From Cherax quadricarinatus (lineage: Eukaryota; Arthropoda; Malacostraca; Decapoda; Parastacidae), in assembly GCF_038502225.1 (NCBI RefSeq), contig NC_091355.1, positions 10,393,778-10,457,777 on the forward strand: a stretch of DNA of 64,000 nt, given 5' to 3'. The stretch's first letter is position 1. Each line of letters starts with the position of its first letter. A model generated the notes under the pieces. It saw only the letters and a program-made list of their open reading frames with translations. It made no database searches and was not told the origin of the DNA. This document shows, piece after piece, positions 21,455 through 31,480 of the stretch. The position numbers were made by a program, and so were the translations under genes.

Positions 21455-23248
21455 GTGAGTAGTAAGAGAGAAAAAGTTATTTTTGTTGAAAATAAGAAAA
21501 AGTTTTGGAGTGAGATTAACAAGTTAAGGAAGCCTAGAGAACAAATGGATTTGTCAGTTAAAAATAGGAGAGGAGAGTTATTAAATGGAGAGTTAGAGGT
21601 ATTGGGAAGATGGAGGGAATATTTTGAGGAATTGTTAAATGTTGATGAAGATAGGGAAGCTGTGATTTCGTGTATAGGACAAGGAGGAATAACATCTTGT
21701 AGGAGTGAGGAAGAGCCAGTTGTGAGTGTGGGGGAAGTTCGTGAGGCAGTAGGTAAAATGAAAGGGGGTAAGGCAGCCGGGATTGATGGGATAAAGATAG
21801 AAATGTTAAAAGCAGGTGGGGATATAGTTTTGGAGTGGTTGGTGCAATTATTTAATAAATGCATGGAAGAGGGTAAGGTACCTAGGGATTGGCAGAGAGC
21901 ATGCATAGTTCCTTTGTATAAAGGCAAAGGGGATAAAAGAGAGTGCAAAAATTATAGGGGGATAAGTCTGCTGAGTATACCTGGTAAAGTGTATGGTAGA
22001 GTTATTATTGAAAGAATTAAGAGTAAGACGGAAAATAGGATAGCAGATGAACAAGGAGGCTTTAGGAAAGTTAGGGGGTGTGTGGACCAGGTGTTTACAG
22101 TGAAACATATAAGTGAACAGTATTTAGATAAGGCTAAAGAGGTCTTTGTGGCATTTATGGATTTGGAAAAGGCATATGACAGGGTGGATAGGGGGGCAAT
22201 GTGGCAGATGTTGCAGGTGTATGGTGTAGGAGGTAGGTTACTGAAAGCAGTGAAGAGTTTTTACGAGGATAGTGAGGCTCAAGTTAGAGTATGTAGGAAA
22301 GAGGGAAATTATTTCCCAGTAAAAGTAGGCCTTAGACAAGGATGTGTGATGTCACCGTGGTTGTTTAATATATTTATAGATGGGGTTGTAAGAGAAGTAA
22401 ATGCGAGGGTCTTGGCAAGAGGCGTGGAGTTAAAAGATAAAGAATCAAACACAAAGTGGGAGTTGTCACAGCTGCTCTTTGCTGATGACACTGTGCTCTT
22501 GGGAGATTCTGAAGAGAAGTTGCAGAGATTGGTGGATGAATTTGGTAGGGTGTGCAAAAGAAGAAAATTAAAGGTGAATACAGGAAAGAGTAAGGTTATG
22601 AGGATAACAAAAAGATTAGGTGATGAAAGATTGAATATCAGATTGGAGGGAGAGAGTATGGAGGAGGTGAATGTATTCAGATATTTGGGAGTGGACGTGT
22701 CAGCGGATGGGTCTATGAAAGATGAGGTGAATCATAGAATTGATGAGGGGAAAAGAGTGAGTGGTGCACTTAGGAGTCTGTGGAGACAAAGAACTTTGTC
22801 CTTGGAGGCAAAGAGGGGAATGTATGAGAGTATAGTTTTACCAACGCTCTTATATGGGTGTGAAGCATGGGTGATGAATGTTGCAGCGAGGAGAAGGCTG
22901 GAGGCAGTGGAGATGTCATGTCTGAGGGCAATGCGTGGTGTGAATATAATGCAGAGAATTCGTAGTTTGGAAGTTAGGAGGAGGTGCGGGATTACCAAAA
23001 CTGTTGTCCAGAGGGCTGAGGAAGGGTTGTTGAGGTGGTTCGGACATGTAGAGAGAATGGAGCGAAACAGAATGACTTCAAGAGTGTATCAGTCTGTAGT
23101 GGAAGGAAGGCGGGGTAGGGGTCGGCCTAGGAAAGGTTGGAGAGAGAGGGTAAAGGAGGTTTTGTGTGCGAGGGGCTTGGACTTCCAGCAGGCATGCGTG
23201 AGCGTGTTTGATAGGAGTGAATGGAGACAAATGGTTTTTAATACTTGA
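21455..23248 (+). CDS. RTE-like reverse transcriptase, 597 codons open
   Basis: Reverse transcriptase of a non-LTR retrotransposon, which copies element RNA at the target site. The frame opens after TGA at 21446 and its first potential start is GTG at 21455, so the natural start lay upstream and this is the RT part of a once longer polyprotein. Visible blocks: GKAAGIDGI (about 104-112), NYRGISLLSIPGKVYGRVI (166-184), DEQGGFR, AFMDLEKAYDRV with the first catalytic Asp (about 236), LRQGCVMSPWLFNIF (293-307), LLFADDTVLLG with the catalytic Asp pair (344-345), FRYLGVDVSADGS, LPTLLYGCEAWVMN, a C-terminal RWFGHVERM and RGRGRPRKGW (about 527-562). All catalytic residues are present. Without an intact endonuclease in cis it is probably not autonomous. 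Domain order and C-terminus favour the RTE clade. Sister copies are broken. Confidence 0.88.
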   Translation: MSSKREKVIFVENKKKFWSEINKLRKPREQMDLSVKNRRGELLNGELEVLGRWREYFEELLNVDEDREAVISCIGQGGITSCRSEEEPVVSVGEVREAVGKMKGGKAAGIDGIKIEMLKAGGDIVLEWLVQLFNKCMEEGKVPRDWQRACIVPLYKGKGDKRECKNYRGISLLSIPGKVYGRVIIERIKSKTENRIADEQGGFRKVRGCVDQVFTVKHISEQYLDKAKEVFVAFMDLEKAYDRVDRGAMWQMLQVYGVGGRLLKAVKSFYEDSEAQVRVCRKEGNYFPVKVGLRQGCVMSPWLFNIFIDGVVREVNARVLARGVELKDKESNTKWELSQLLFADDTVLLGDSEEKLQRLVDEFGRVCKRRKLKVNTGKSKVMRITKRLGDERLNIRLEGESMEEVNVFRYLGVDVSADGSMKDEVNHRIDEGKRVSGALRSLWRQRTLSLEAKRGMYESIVLPTLLYGCEAWVMNVAARRRLEAVEMSCLRAMRGVNIMQRIRSLEVRRRCGITKTVVQRAEEGLLRWFGHVERMERNRMTSRVYQSVVEGRRGRGRPRKGWRERVKEVLCARGLDFQQACVSVFDRSEWRQMVFNT

Positions 23249-23510
23249 CGTGCTGTTGGAGTGTGAGCAAAGTAACATTTATGAAGGGGTTCAGGGAAAC
23301 CGGCAGGCCGGACTTGAGTCCTGGAGATGGGAAGTACAGTGCCTGCACTCTGAAGGAGGGGTGTTAATGTTGCAGTTTAAAAACTGTAGTGTAAAGCACC
23401 CTTCTGGCAAGACAGTGATGGAGTGAATGATAGTGAAAGTTTTTCTTTTTCGGGCCACCCTGCCTTGGTGGGAATAGGCCAGTGTGATAATAAATAATAA
23501 AAAATTAGAG

Positions 23511-23854
23511 TTACAAAGTAGAAATGATACAAGGAGAGAGGAGAAAAAGAGATGTTAAGAGAGTGGTCAAGAAATTTAAAAGGAGAACAAGTGAGAGAGT
23601 GGAGGTGATGCTATCAACAAATTTTCTTGAAAATAACAAAGTTTTGGAGTGAGATTAATGAGAAGTCGAGGGAACAAATGGTTTTGACAGTTAAAAATAA
23701 GAGAGGTGAGTCATTAGATCGAGAGTTAGAAATATCGTGATGATGGGGAGAATATTTTGAGGACTACTGAATGAAGAGATGAGGTGTGATTTCGTGCATT
23801 GGACAGGGAGGTACAACATCTTGTAGGAGTGAGGAAGAGCCAGTTGTGATATAT

Positions 23855-23857
<3 letters not shown>
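23511..23857 (+). mobile_element. RTE-like fragment (linker region)
   Basis: Degenerate plus-strand copy of the segment just before and at the start of the RT frame (compare 21400-21725). GTTTTGGAGTGAGATTAA, AGAGGTGAGTCATTAGA and TAGGAGTGAGGAAGAGCCAG are shared. It ends at (TA)n. Frameshifted. Confidence 0.75.

Positions 23858-23924
<67 letters not shown>
23858..23924. repeat. (TA)n microsatellite
   Basis: About 32 TA units between an RTE fragment and the Penelope-like fragment. Confidence 0.97.
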
Positions 23925-23934
23925 GAAAACCACG

Positions 23935-24440
23935 ATTAAACAGTCATCAGCGAGGTCGGCTACACTCCCTTATATGTATGGTTTGATTAAAACCCACAAG
24001 GAAGGTTTTCCAGCATGACCTATTATTATCTCAGGATCGGCAACATTTTCCTTGTCAAAAATGGTTGGTAAAAATATTAACTCCAATGCTGGGCAACATT
24101 TCTGAAGCTTACATAAAAAGCGATGTTTATCTCATTGACAAACTGCAAAATGTGGACATGTCCAATGATTTTATACTAGTAAGTTTTGATGTCACTTTGT
24201 TCACCCGAGTTCCTGTTTCCGATTTGCTATCTTAGAAGAAGAATTAGATCAGGTCTCCATGCCTTCTGATGAGAACACTATTACTGAGCTGATTAAGTTG
24301 TGTTGTTGATTGCAAGTTTGTTTGAGGGGAAATACCATGAGAAATCTATTGTCTCCATTCAGGTGAGGCTCCTGAAAGATATCCTTCCCCATAAAGCTAG
24401 ATGGTTCAGATATATGGATGACATCTTGTGTTTGTATAGG
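23935..24440 (+). pseudogene. Penelope-like element reverse transcriptase fragment
   Basis: Plus-strand translation in shifting frames reads MYGLIKTHKEGFPA, PIIISGSATFSLSK, ILTPMLGNISEAYIKSDVYL, FILVSFDVTLFTRVPVSDLL, then ITELIKLCC, CKFVFEGKYHEKS, and finally RWFRYMDDILCLY. This block order (K-T-H-K-G, S-FDV-LFT-VPV, EGK-YH, R-Y-MDD-I) is that of Penelope-like elements, not RTE or CR1. The usual multi-block segment between the YH-K and YMDD motifs is deleted and several frameshifts and a TAG are present. No GIY-YIG endonuclease is visible. The left flank is (TA)n; the right flank passes at 24441 into SINE-like sequence. Confidence 0.82.
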
Positions 24441-24775
24441 GGAACGTTCGGGATTTGAACTTGGGGTTACGACGCTGACACCCGCCCAAAGAGCAAGCGA
24501 GTTGGATTACAGTGTAACTCTTCTTAAGTATTAGTCCAGAAGCTAGTGTCTCACATACTGCATAACTATTGACTGGGGAATACCCACTGAATTGAGGGAC
24601 TCCCAAGGTGCAGGTTGGGGATATTAATATCTGAATTCTTGCAGGACTAAGACCCCGATGGAAATAAGTCACTCTAACTTTTTTGGGTTATCCTAGGTTC
24701 TCTAAGCATATGCTGCTATGTAGGATTATCTATGTAACTGTATCTGTGTATATCTGAATAAACTTAATTATACGG
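24441..24775 (+). mobile_element. SINE remnant with AATAAACTTA tail
   Basis: 24630-24775 carries CCCCGATGGAAATAAGTCAC, TTTTGGGTTATCCTAGGTTC and a terminal GAATAAACTTAATTA, a SINE 3' end related to the body of the 25441 SINE (CCCCAATGGAAATAA on its minus strand). 24441-24520 on the minus strand holds a B-box-like AAGTTCAAATCCC, a possible tRNA-like head in the opposite sense. The middle is unassigned. Confidence 0.6.
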
Positions 24776-25029
24776 TGCACGTGGTGTCTTGGAGAGACCA
24801 GAGGAATCTAGGTTGCTTGGGTAGTAGCGGATTTCTGGTAACATATTCTCCACCTCCAAGTAAGTCGGTTCTTGTTTTTGCATGTAAATGAGATTTTCTG
24901 CAAGTTAGGTCAGTTTACGTATGGATATGTCCCCTAAAAGCCACTTGCGAGACTGCGATGGTGAGAGTCCTGGAGTGCTGTCAACATCTGCTAGGGTGAG
25001 CCTCTCACAAGGGACCAGATCACACATTT

Positions 25030-25031
<2 letters not shown>
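24776..25031. other. No recognised feature
   Basis: Unique-looking sequence between a SINE end and (TA)n. Confidence 0.35.

Positions 25032-25109
<78 letters not shown>
25032..25109. repeat. (TA)n microsatellite
   Basis: 39 TA units, directly followed by a foldback family 2 arm. Confidence 0.98.
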
Positions 25110-25110
<1 letters not shown>

Positions 25111-25113
<3 letters not shown>

Positions 25114-25245
25114 AAACCAATCGTAAACAAGTGATATTAAAAATGCAAGACAATCCACGGGGGATGGAAATATTAAGCTCAAGTACTTTCATCCTTCTCG
25201 GTGAGTCATCAGGAGCTGTGCAGTGTTACAGGGGCAGCAAGAGGA
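25111..25245 (-). mobile_element. Foldback family 2, single arm
   Basis: Minus strand: hammerhead-like motif, then CATCCCCCGTGG and a 3' segment ending GGTTTGCGCA before (TA)n. Same order as 20037-20186. No second arm is present. Confidence 0.75.
25176..25217 (-). ncRNA. Hammerhead-like motif, family 2, stem I covariant
   Basis: Minus strand: stem I AGCTC (25217-25213), CTGATGA, extra C, GAAA, GTACT, T, stem I closure GAGCT (25180-25176). Stem I is perfect: the wobble in the 19832 copy (GGGCT) is replaced by A-T here. Stem II has decayed to CC/GG, so this copy may fold poorly. Confidence 0.5.
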
Positions 25246-25440
25246 GAAAATGAGGGAAAGTTTTTCCGAGTATGGTAACGTAGGTGGCACCGGCGAGGAT
25301 CACTCTCTGAATGAGGTAGGGGAGGCTCGACCGAATGCCAGCCACCACTGGTCCCCCAAACACCCCATCCCATATGAGGTCGGGTGGGGTAGGTCCCACA
25401 GTTTGCAGACAGCATAGGATAGAGTAACTAGGATAAGATA
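25246..25440. other. No recognised feature
   Basis: GC-richer than its surroundings (GGTGGCACCGGCGAGGATCA and onward) but with no family match I can name. Confidence 0.35.
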
Positions 25441-25720
25441 AGATAAGATTTCGTTCGGATTTTTAACCCCGGAGGGTTAGCCACCCAGGATAACCCAAGA
25501 AAGTCAGTGCGTCATCGAGGACTAACTTTTATTTCCATTGGGGTCCTTAATCTTGTCCCCCAGGATGCGACCCACACCAGTCAGCTAACACCCAGGTACC
25601 TATTTGCTGCTAGGTGAACAGGACAACAGGTGTCGAAATGTTTCCACCCGCCAGGAATCGAACCCGGGCCCTCCGTGTGTGAAGCGGGAGTTTTAGCCAC
25701 CAGACCACCCCTAAGCTTCT
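25441..25720 (-). mobile_element. tRNA-derived SINE, second tail type
   Basis: Minus strand: tRNA-like head TGGTGGCTAAAACTCCCGCT with B box GGGTTCGATTCC, body CACCTAGCAGCAAATAGG and CTGGTGTGGGTCGCATCCTG, then CCCCAATGGAAATAAAAGTT and a tail GGGTTAAAAATCCGAACGAA ending in a GATAA repeat. Head and body match the SINE at 18892-19177 while the 3' tails differ, which indicates modular SINEs with exchanged tails. Confidence 0.88.
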
Positions 25721-26119
25721 AAACGCTGGGAACAGGTCATGTAGCGTAAGAAGTTACATTACAGTAGTAGATCATCCACATACAGAATGTAGCTATTGTA
25801 TATAATCTTCTAACTAATGAAAAAGGAATAAATGCCTTCATTTTGTCAGCAGATAATACCCGCTGTCTCAAAACTTTGTAAACATTTCAGGGAATACTCA
25901 GTGTCACTATGCCTGTATGATCTCTCCTATTCCAGCTTTCATTTCTTATAATAACTATGCAATTCATGAATTTTTCTTTTCAACGACACTATTATTATTA
26001 TCATTATCATATTACTAACTACCTAATTTAGTAAACCACTAAAATAGTTGCAATCACCATGTTGCAATCAACTTTGTACCTTGTGCCGATGTCCCTAAAC
26101 GGGTTAGGATATCAACAAG
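25721..26119. other. No recognised feature
   Basis: AT-rich, no element ends or conserved frame seen. Confidence 0.35.
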
Positions 26120-26190
26120 TCACTCTGCCTCTTTTTGGGGCTATCCTAGGATAATCACACATGCACACCAATACGTAAATAAACCTCTGT
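26120..26190 (+). mobile_element. SINE 3' tail fragment
   Basis: AAGTCACTCTGCCTC and GGCTATCCTAGGATAATCAC resemble the SINE end at 24650-24700 and, inverted, 27015-27063. It ends near GTAAATAAACC. Confidence 0.5.
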
Positions 26191-26720
26191 GCCTACGTCC
26201 TCACAAATATTGTTGTATCGCTCAGGTTGCAGAACACCACCTAGAATACCTGTAACCTTACAATACCTGTATGCAGAACAAGCTGGGTGGGTTATACATT
26301 GTGTCGCCGGTCACGGCAGACCTAACTTGTTATATAATGACGTCGTAACATACTTAGCAGACTCTGGTTGAACATAACCGAAACGTCACGACCCCCTCCC
26401 TGGCATGAGTAATCCTGCGCCTTTGTATGACATTGTTGTTTAAAGCTGTGCACAATAGACTCCATCAAATAGCTATCGAGTTTATACACCTCATAATTTG
26501 ATTTATATACAGCATTCCAGTCATGTTTCAAAGAGAGAGGACTCAGTTACGTTTCTTTGCATGATGGAGTTGTTGGGTATAATTATCTGGGCAGCAGCCC
26601 ACCCCACTGAGTGATTGCAAGAACTGACATGGTTAATGATTGCATTCGACACCTGGCCTAGTCTGATTGAGTACTGGCGTGGTATAATCTGGTTTCTCGA
26701 GGTTTACCTGTCTGACTTAT
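26191..26720. other. No recognised feature
   Basis: No repeat family or gene identified. Confidence 0.35.
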
Positions 26721-27009
26721 GTATGAGAATGGGCAGAGAGTGCATGGGACCTTGTAAACACCACCCACATTATTAGGTGGTGTGTTTTTAATCAGTCTGT
26801 CTCATTGTCCCAGTGTTTTTGAAAGTAAGGTTTATATTGAGCTTTTTTTAGTGCCTCCTGCAGGCAGACCAAATTATCATTGTATGACAAGACCAATACA
26901 TTTTTCCCTCACAGGTGTTTCCTTAGATTCACTCCTGTGGAAAGTTCCTAGCTGACAGAAGGGTGGGTGGTGTTTACAAGGTCCCTTGCATCCTTTGCCC
27001 ACTCATACA
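26721..27009. repeat. 47-bp imperfect inverted repeat around a 195-bp loop
   Basis: GTATGAGAATGGGCAGAG at 26721 and GGGACCTTGTAAACACCACC up to 26767 are mirrored at 26963-27009 with a few mismatches. No target duplication or known ends seen. The right arm runs into a SINE-like piece (27010-27063) and then the assembly gap. Confidence 0.75.
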
Positions 27010-27070
27010 TTGGTGCATATGTGCGACTATCCAAGGATAGCCCAAAAAAGAGGCAGAGTGATCTATTGAG

Positions 27071-27170
27071 NNNNNNNNNNNNNNNNNNNNNNNNNNNNNN
27101 NNNNNNNNNNNNNNNNNNNNNNNNNNNNNNNNNNNNNNNNNNNNNNNNNNNNNNNNNNNNNNNNNNNNNN
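27071..27170. other. Assembly gap of 100 N
   Basis: Exactly 100 unknown bases, the usual placeholder for a gap of unknown length. Left and right flanks need not be adjacent in the genome. Confidence 0.99.
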
Positions 27171-27494
27171 ACCTGTAAATATAAAAGAAACAAAAACCTG
27201 TTTAAAAATTTTGGCCCTTCTCAAAAGATTACTTACTCACCCAAAACCAAAAAATACTGAATAACTGAACAAAAAAATTGTATATCTTAAATTTTTTCTA
27301 CAATTTTTTCCAAAATTTTAAAAACCAAAAACCCAATCTAACCTTTATTTTTTTTTAAATACACAAACCAACAGAATCACTACCCAACTGAATGAAACCC
27401 TTTTGACCTGTTTTTTTGTAAACCACTTGTCCCTTATAGTTATTTTCGTTTACATTAATTTTTTTTATCACTGATTTCATCATTGCTTAGAGCG

Positions 27495-27560
27495 TGCATA
27501 GTCCTTGTGGCTTGGGTTTTTGTTTATAATAAAATAATAATAAAATCATTGCTTAGTTAA
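27495..27560 (+). mobile_element. LINE 3' tail remnant
   Basis: GCATAGTCCTTGTGGCTT and TATAATAAAATAATAATAAA match the last 60 bases of the RNase-H LINE at 35085-35815 (TATAGTCCTTGTGGCTTAGC). Confidence 0.65.
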
Positions 27561-27654
27561 TCTTCCCAATTTGCCAGCCCGAAAGTTATTGCATAGTATA
27601 AGTGGTTTTTTGGCATACTGTTCTTATCTGTTTTTTTTTGTACCTGATGTGTGC

Positions 27655-29533
27655 ACAAATTAAATAAAAAAAAATAAGAAACCCTGGGAGAAAAAGGGTT
27701 TTTGTCTAAAAATAGGAGATTTTTAAAATGGAGAGGTAGAGGCTTTGGGGAAGATGGTGAAAAAATTTTGAGGAATTGAAAAATGTTAAAGAAATAGGGG
27801 TGGTTTTTGTAAAAAGGGGGGGGAGGAAAAACTTGTAGGAGGGGGGGGAAATTTAGGTGGGGGAAGTTCGTGGGGCAGGGAAAAATAAAAGGGGAAAGGG
27901 AAGGGATTAGGGAAAAGATAGAAATTTTAAAAAGCAGGGGGGGATATAGTTTTATGGTTAAATTATTTAAAAATGAAATAAAGGGGGAAGGTACCTGGGG
28001 ATTCAGGGGCATGCATTCTGGTATAAAGGAAAAGGGGAAAAAAAAGAGAGTGAAAATTTGGGGGATAAGTCTGTTGATGTCCCTTTTAAAGTGTATGGTA
28101 GAGTTATAATTGAAAAAATTTAAAATTAAAGACGGAGAATGGGGATAAGATGAACAAGGAGGCTTTGGGAAAGGTAGGGGTGGGACCAGGTGTTTACAGT
28201 GAAATAAAAAGGAACAGTATTTAGATAAGGCAAAAGAGGTCTTTGTGGCATTTATGGTTTTGGGAAAAAGGGCTGACGGGGTGGATAGGGGGGAAAAAGG
28301 GAGTTTTTTTGGGGGGGGCATGGTGTGGGAGGTAGGACAAAGCAGGAAGATTTTTTACGAGGAAGAGGCCCAAGTTAGAGTATTGTAGGAAAGGGGGGTT
28401 TTTTTTCCCCAAAAAAGAGGCCAGACAAGGATGGGGGAGGTCACCGTGGTTGTTTAATATATTTATAGAGGGGTTAAAAAGAGAAGAAAATGCAGGGTTT
28501 TGGGCAAGGGGGTTGGATTTAAAAGAAAAAGAATCACACAAAAGGGGGATTTTAAATAGGCTTTTGCCGATGACACCCCTTTTGGGAAATTTGAAGGGGT
28601 TTAGTTGGGGAAAATTTGGTGGGGGGCCAAAAGAAGAAAAAAAAGGTAAAAGGAAAGAGTAAGGTTATGAGGATAAAAAAAAGATTGGGGTGATAAAAGA
28701 TTGAATATCAGATTGGAGGGAGAGGAAAGGAGGAGGTGAACGATTCCCGATATTTGGGGGAGGGACGGATGGGCCAAGAAAGATGAGGTGAATCAATAGG
28801 GAAATTTATGAGGGGGAAAAGTGAGTGGTAAAAGGGGGGGTTTTTTGGGGAAAAAAACTTTGTCCTTGGAGGCAAAAGGGGAAATGGGGGCATAGTTTTT
28901 CCAACGCCCATATGGGTGTGAAGGGGGGGATGAATGTTCAGGGGAGGGGAAGGCTGGAGGCAGTGGGGATGCCCTGTCTGGAGGGCAAAAGTGTTGGGGG
29001 AATATAATGCAGAGAATTTGAAATTTGGGTTAGAGGGGGTGTGGATTACCAAAACGGGTTTTCCAGGGGGGGGCTGGGGGAAGGGGCTGTTGGGGGGGTT
29101 CGGGCATTGAGAGAAGGGGGCGAAAAAGAATGACTTCAAGAGCCATCGTTAGTGGAAACCGGGAGGGTTGGGCCCCCGGGAAAGGGTTGGGGGGGAGGGG
29201 GAAAAGGGGGCTTGAAAGAGGGGTTGGGCTTCCAGGGAGGCATGGGGGTGGGGCTTTTTTTGATAGGAGTGAATGGAGACAAATGGTTTTAAACGGGCGT
29301 GCTGGGTTTTGGGGGCAAAGAAAATTTATGAAGGGGTCCAGGAAATGCACCCGGGCTTGGGGTCCCGGGGGATAAAAACAGTGCCTGGGGCCTGAAGGAG
29401 GGTGTTAATGTTGCAGTTTTGGAACTGTAGGGAAAGCACCCCTTTTGGCAAGACAGTGATGGAGTGAATGGCAGGGTTTTTTTTTTGGGGCCCCTCCCGC
29501 CTTTGGGGGAAACGGCCGGGGGATAATAAAAAA
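27655..29533 (+). pseudogene. RTE-like LINE subfamily A, heavily corrupted copy
   Basis: Collinear with the intact copy at about 21530-23490: AAGGTACCTGGGGATT, GTGTATGGTAGAGTTAT, TTTAGATAAGGCAAAAGAGG, TGTCCTTGGAGGCAAA, GGAGTGAATGGAGACAAATG and the 3' UTR words all keep order. Between them many short blocks are replaced by runs of G, A or T, for instance at 28300-28320 and 28380-28410. No frame survives. The pattern and the position just right of a gap suggest poor consensus sequence rather than ordinary decay, but I cannot exclude real mutation. Confidence 0.8.
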
Positions 29534-29538
29534 AAAAA

Positions 29539-29548
29539 TATATATATA

Positions 29549-29605
<57 letters not shown>
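29539..29605. repeat. (TA)n microsatellite, interrupted
   Basis: TA units with AATAA interruptions near 29550. Confidence 0.95.
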
Positions 29606-29607
<2 letters not shown>

Positions 29608-30944
29608 ATCAAAAAATGGGGAAAAGTTGAAAATTGCTCTAGGCCCTTGTTAAAATCAGACAATTTGAGTTTTTTGGGAAGGGGTAAAATCTGAAAACAA
29701 CCTTTTTAAAATGGGGCATTTTTAAAAAATGAGGGAGGAGGGAAGCAGAGAATAAGAGCCTAGGTGTGCCACCTATGCCAATGCCTTTATGGCTGCCAAT
29801 TTTTTAAGGCATTATGAGACAGCCATCCCAAAAGCACTGATAGTCATTGCAGCCCAAAGAGTGTAACAGGTAGTGGTATGACATTCGCCAAGAATTCTGT
29901 GAACTTCGATATTATGTAATAGGCTTAACATTCAAAATATTGACATCTAGCAACTGTCTGGGTATTGTCCATACCTTAGAAAACAGTTCATGACAGCTCA
30001 TATAAAGGGGAGACATTTGTAGTTTACCTACAAGTACAGTGGCCATAGGTCAAAGTTTTATCCCTGTAGGCAGACTGGTCTAACCATCAGAACCGACCCT
30101 CTAATTTTAAAATTCCATTTTATAAATGGGTTTACATTTTTTTAATGGCTGATTTAATGTTTCCCCACACCAAGTGGAACAAGGGTCGGGGTTTAGTTTA
30201 AATTTTCATTTTTTTTGCAGACTCTAATGTGGCTAAAAATGGCATTTGAATCATCAGCCCGATCAAAAATCAAAATTTTTCCCATCTGTCCACATGTTAA
30301 ACCATTGCAACCAATTCATACACCCCCACAATGTTGTAAGAATTCTTTCATGAACCTTTTCAGTCCGATTTTTTAAAAACTACTTGTATGTTAAATCTTA
30401 AAGAGGCCCGCAGGGGAGATTAATTTTTTCCTTTTTAACAAAAGAAGGCCACGCCACAAGGGTTATAAGCCTGCAGGCAGGGAAAGGGGAGGGATAGGTG
30501 CAAAAAAGGGGTTGATGAGAAAGGTTAGGGGAACAGGGGTGGGGGGGAAGGGGGGGAGAAGAGATTGAGGTGAAAGGGCTGGGGAGGCCAAAGGACAGAG
30601 TTTTTATAAACTGTTTCCGAAATCAACGAGAGTCAGGATTAAAAGGGGGGTCCCTCAGCAAAAAGGGGAAGAAGAGAGAGATAGAGAAAGGGGGGGAAAT
30701 TTTGTCTGAAGAGAGGGGGAGCTTAATAAAATTTTAACGAACTGAACTTTATACTGCTCACAGAGGAACAGGGGGCCTTCTTCATGAAATACCCATGAGA
30801 AAATTAGGAAAGGGAGTTTAGATTCCACTTCTTTCTCCACAATGAATTTAATAGACGGTACCAAAACATGAAGACTAGGTAAGAATGTATCTACAGCCAT
30901 ATCATTCGGTCCTATTCTACTGTATCTAAAGCTTTTCTTAGGTC
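29606..30944. other. No gene; suspect consensus quality
   Basis: Continues the homopolymer-rich style seen to the left (for example GGGGTGGGGGGGAAGGGG at 30536-30555). I recognise no element or gene. Confidence 0.45.
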
Positions 30945-31092
30945 AATATTATTATTTTAATTGAATTGCTAAACCCACAAGGGTCATATAATGCCAGGGA
31001 GGTAATTGGGTTCAGTCCAAGTAAAGACGGGTTAAATCTAGTTCCTTGGCTCAAGAACCCCTCGCTAGCACCAAGGAGTCATATATAAATAG
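30945..31092 (-). mobile_element. LINE-tail SINE
   Basis: Plus-strand words TTGCTAAACCCACAAGGGTC, ATAATGCCAGGGAGG and TTCCTTGGCTCAAGAACC are the complement of a repeat ending GGTTTAGC-type plus (AAT)n. The same 3' end is found on the RNase-H LINE at 35085-35815, so it is probably mobilised by that LINE. Confidence 0.65.
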
Positions 31093-31199
31093 AGGAATAT
31101 TGGACATTGACTTATTTTTAAAGATGAATATCCTGAGTCAAGAATTTTATAATTGCATCATCCATACTCTATAAGTAGAATGTTTAGTGGCGGAACAGT

Positions 31200-31378
31200 A
31201 GTACTGGTGGTACAAGATTCACAAAATCATAACACGATTGCAAACAAATCTCGGAGCAAATGGGGCTTGAACCCATGCTGGTCCAGTGTGCTAACCATTG
31301 AGTCAGCTGACTCTAATAGGATTTGGTGGTGGCCCATCCTAATCTCTGTGGTGTCTACAAACACACCTAGTTGGACGA
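31200..31378 (-). mobile_element. tRNA-derived SINE, family T
   Basis: Minus strand: AATCCTATTAGAGTCAGC, tRNA-like ACTCAATGGTTAGCACACTG with B box GGGTTCAAGCCCC, then the family-specific tail GATTTGTTTGCAATC and TTTTGTGAATC. Other members: 31605-31720 and 58758-58902, and probably 36590-36870. Confidence 0.8.
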
Positions 31379-31480
31379 TTATTATCAAAAGGGAGCGCTA
31401 AACCTACTAGGGTCATACAACACTGCAGGTAGAAATTAATGCAGAATCTAAGGATAAGTAAGGGTGGAAAGGACAAAGGT
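31379..31480 (-). mobile_element. LINE-tail SINE fragment
   Basis: GGGAGCGCTAAACCTACTAGGG after ATTATTAT is the complement of the RNase-H LINE 3' end. The rest is diverged. Confidence 0.55.

Larger units (their letters stand above)
20877..23505 (+). mobile_element. RTE-like LINE, subfamily A, 5'-truncated
   Basis: Begins inside the endonuclease domain directly after (TA)n and ends at the 3' UTR CGGGCCACCCTGCCTTGG followed by GATAATAAATAATAA. It contains a broken endonuclease part (about 20895-21140), a frameshifted linker, and an open RT frame (21455-23248), then a 250-bp 3' UTR. Same subfamily as 27655-29533, 43362-44758 and 48038-48970. Confidence 0.9.

Noticed and set aside
21400..21948. 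Minus-strand frames antisense to the RT gene
   Set aside because: Shadows of the real plus-strand RT. The serine, leucine and proline-rich composition is typical of antisense translation.
27557..28321. 254-codon minus-strand proline/phenylalanine-rich frame
   Set aside because: It is the antisense of the corrupted RTE copy, where stops were lost among homopolymer runs.
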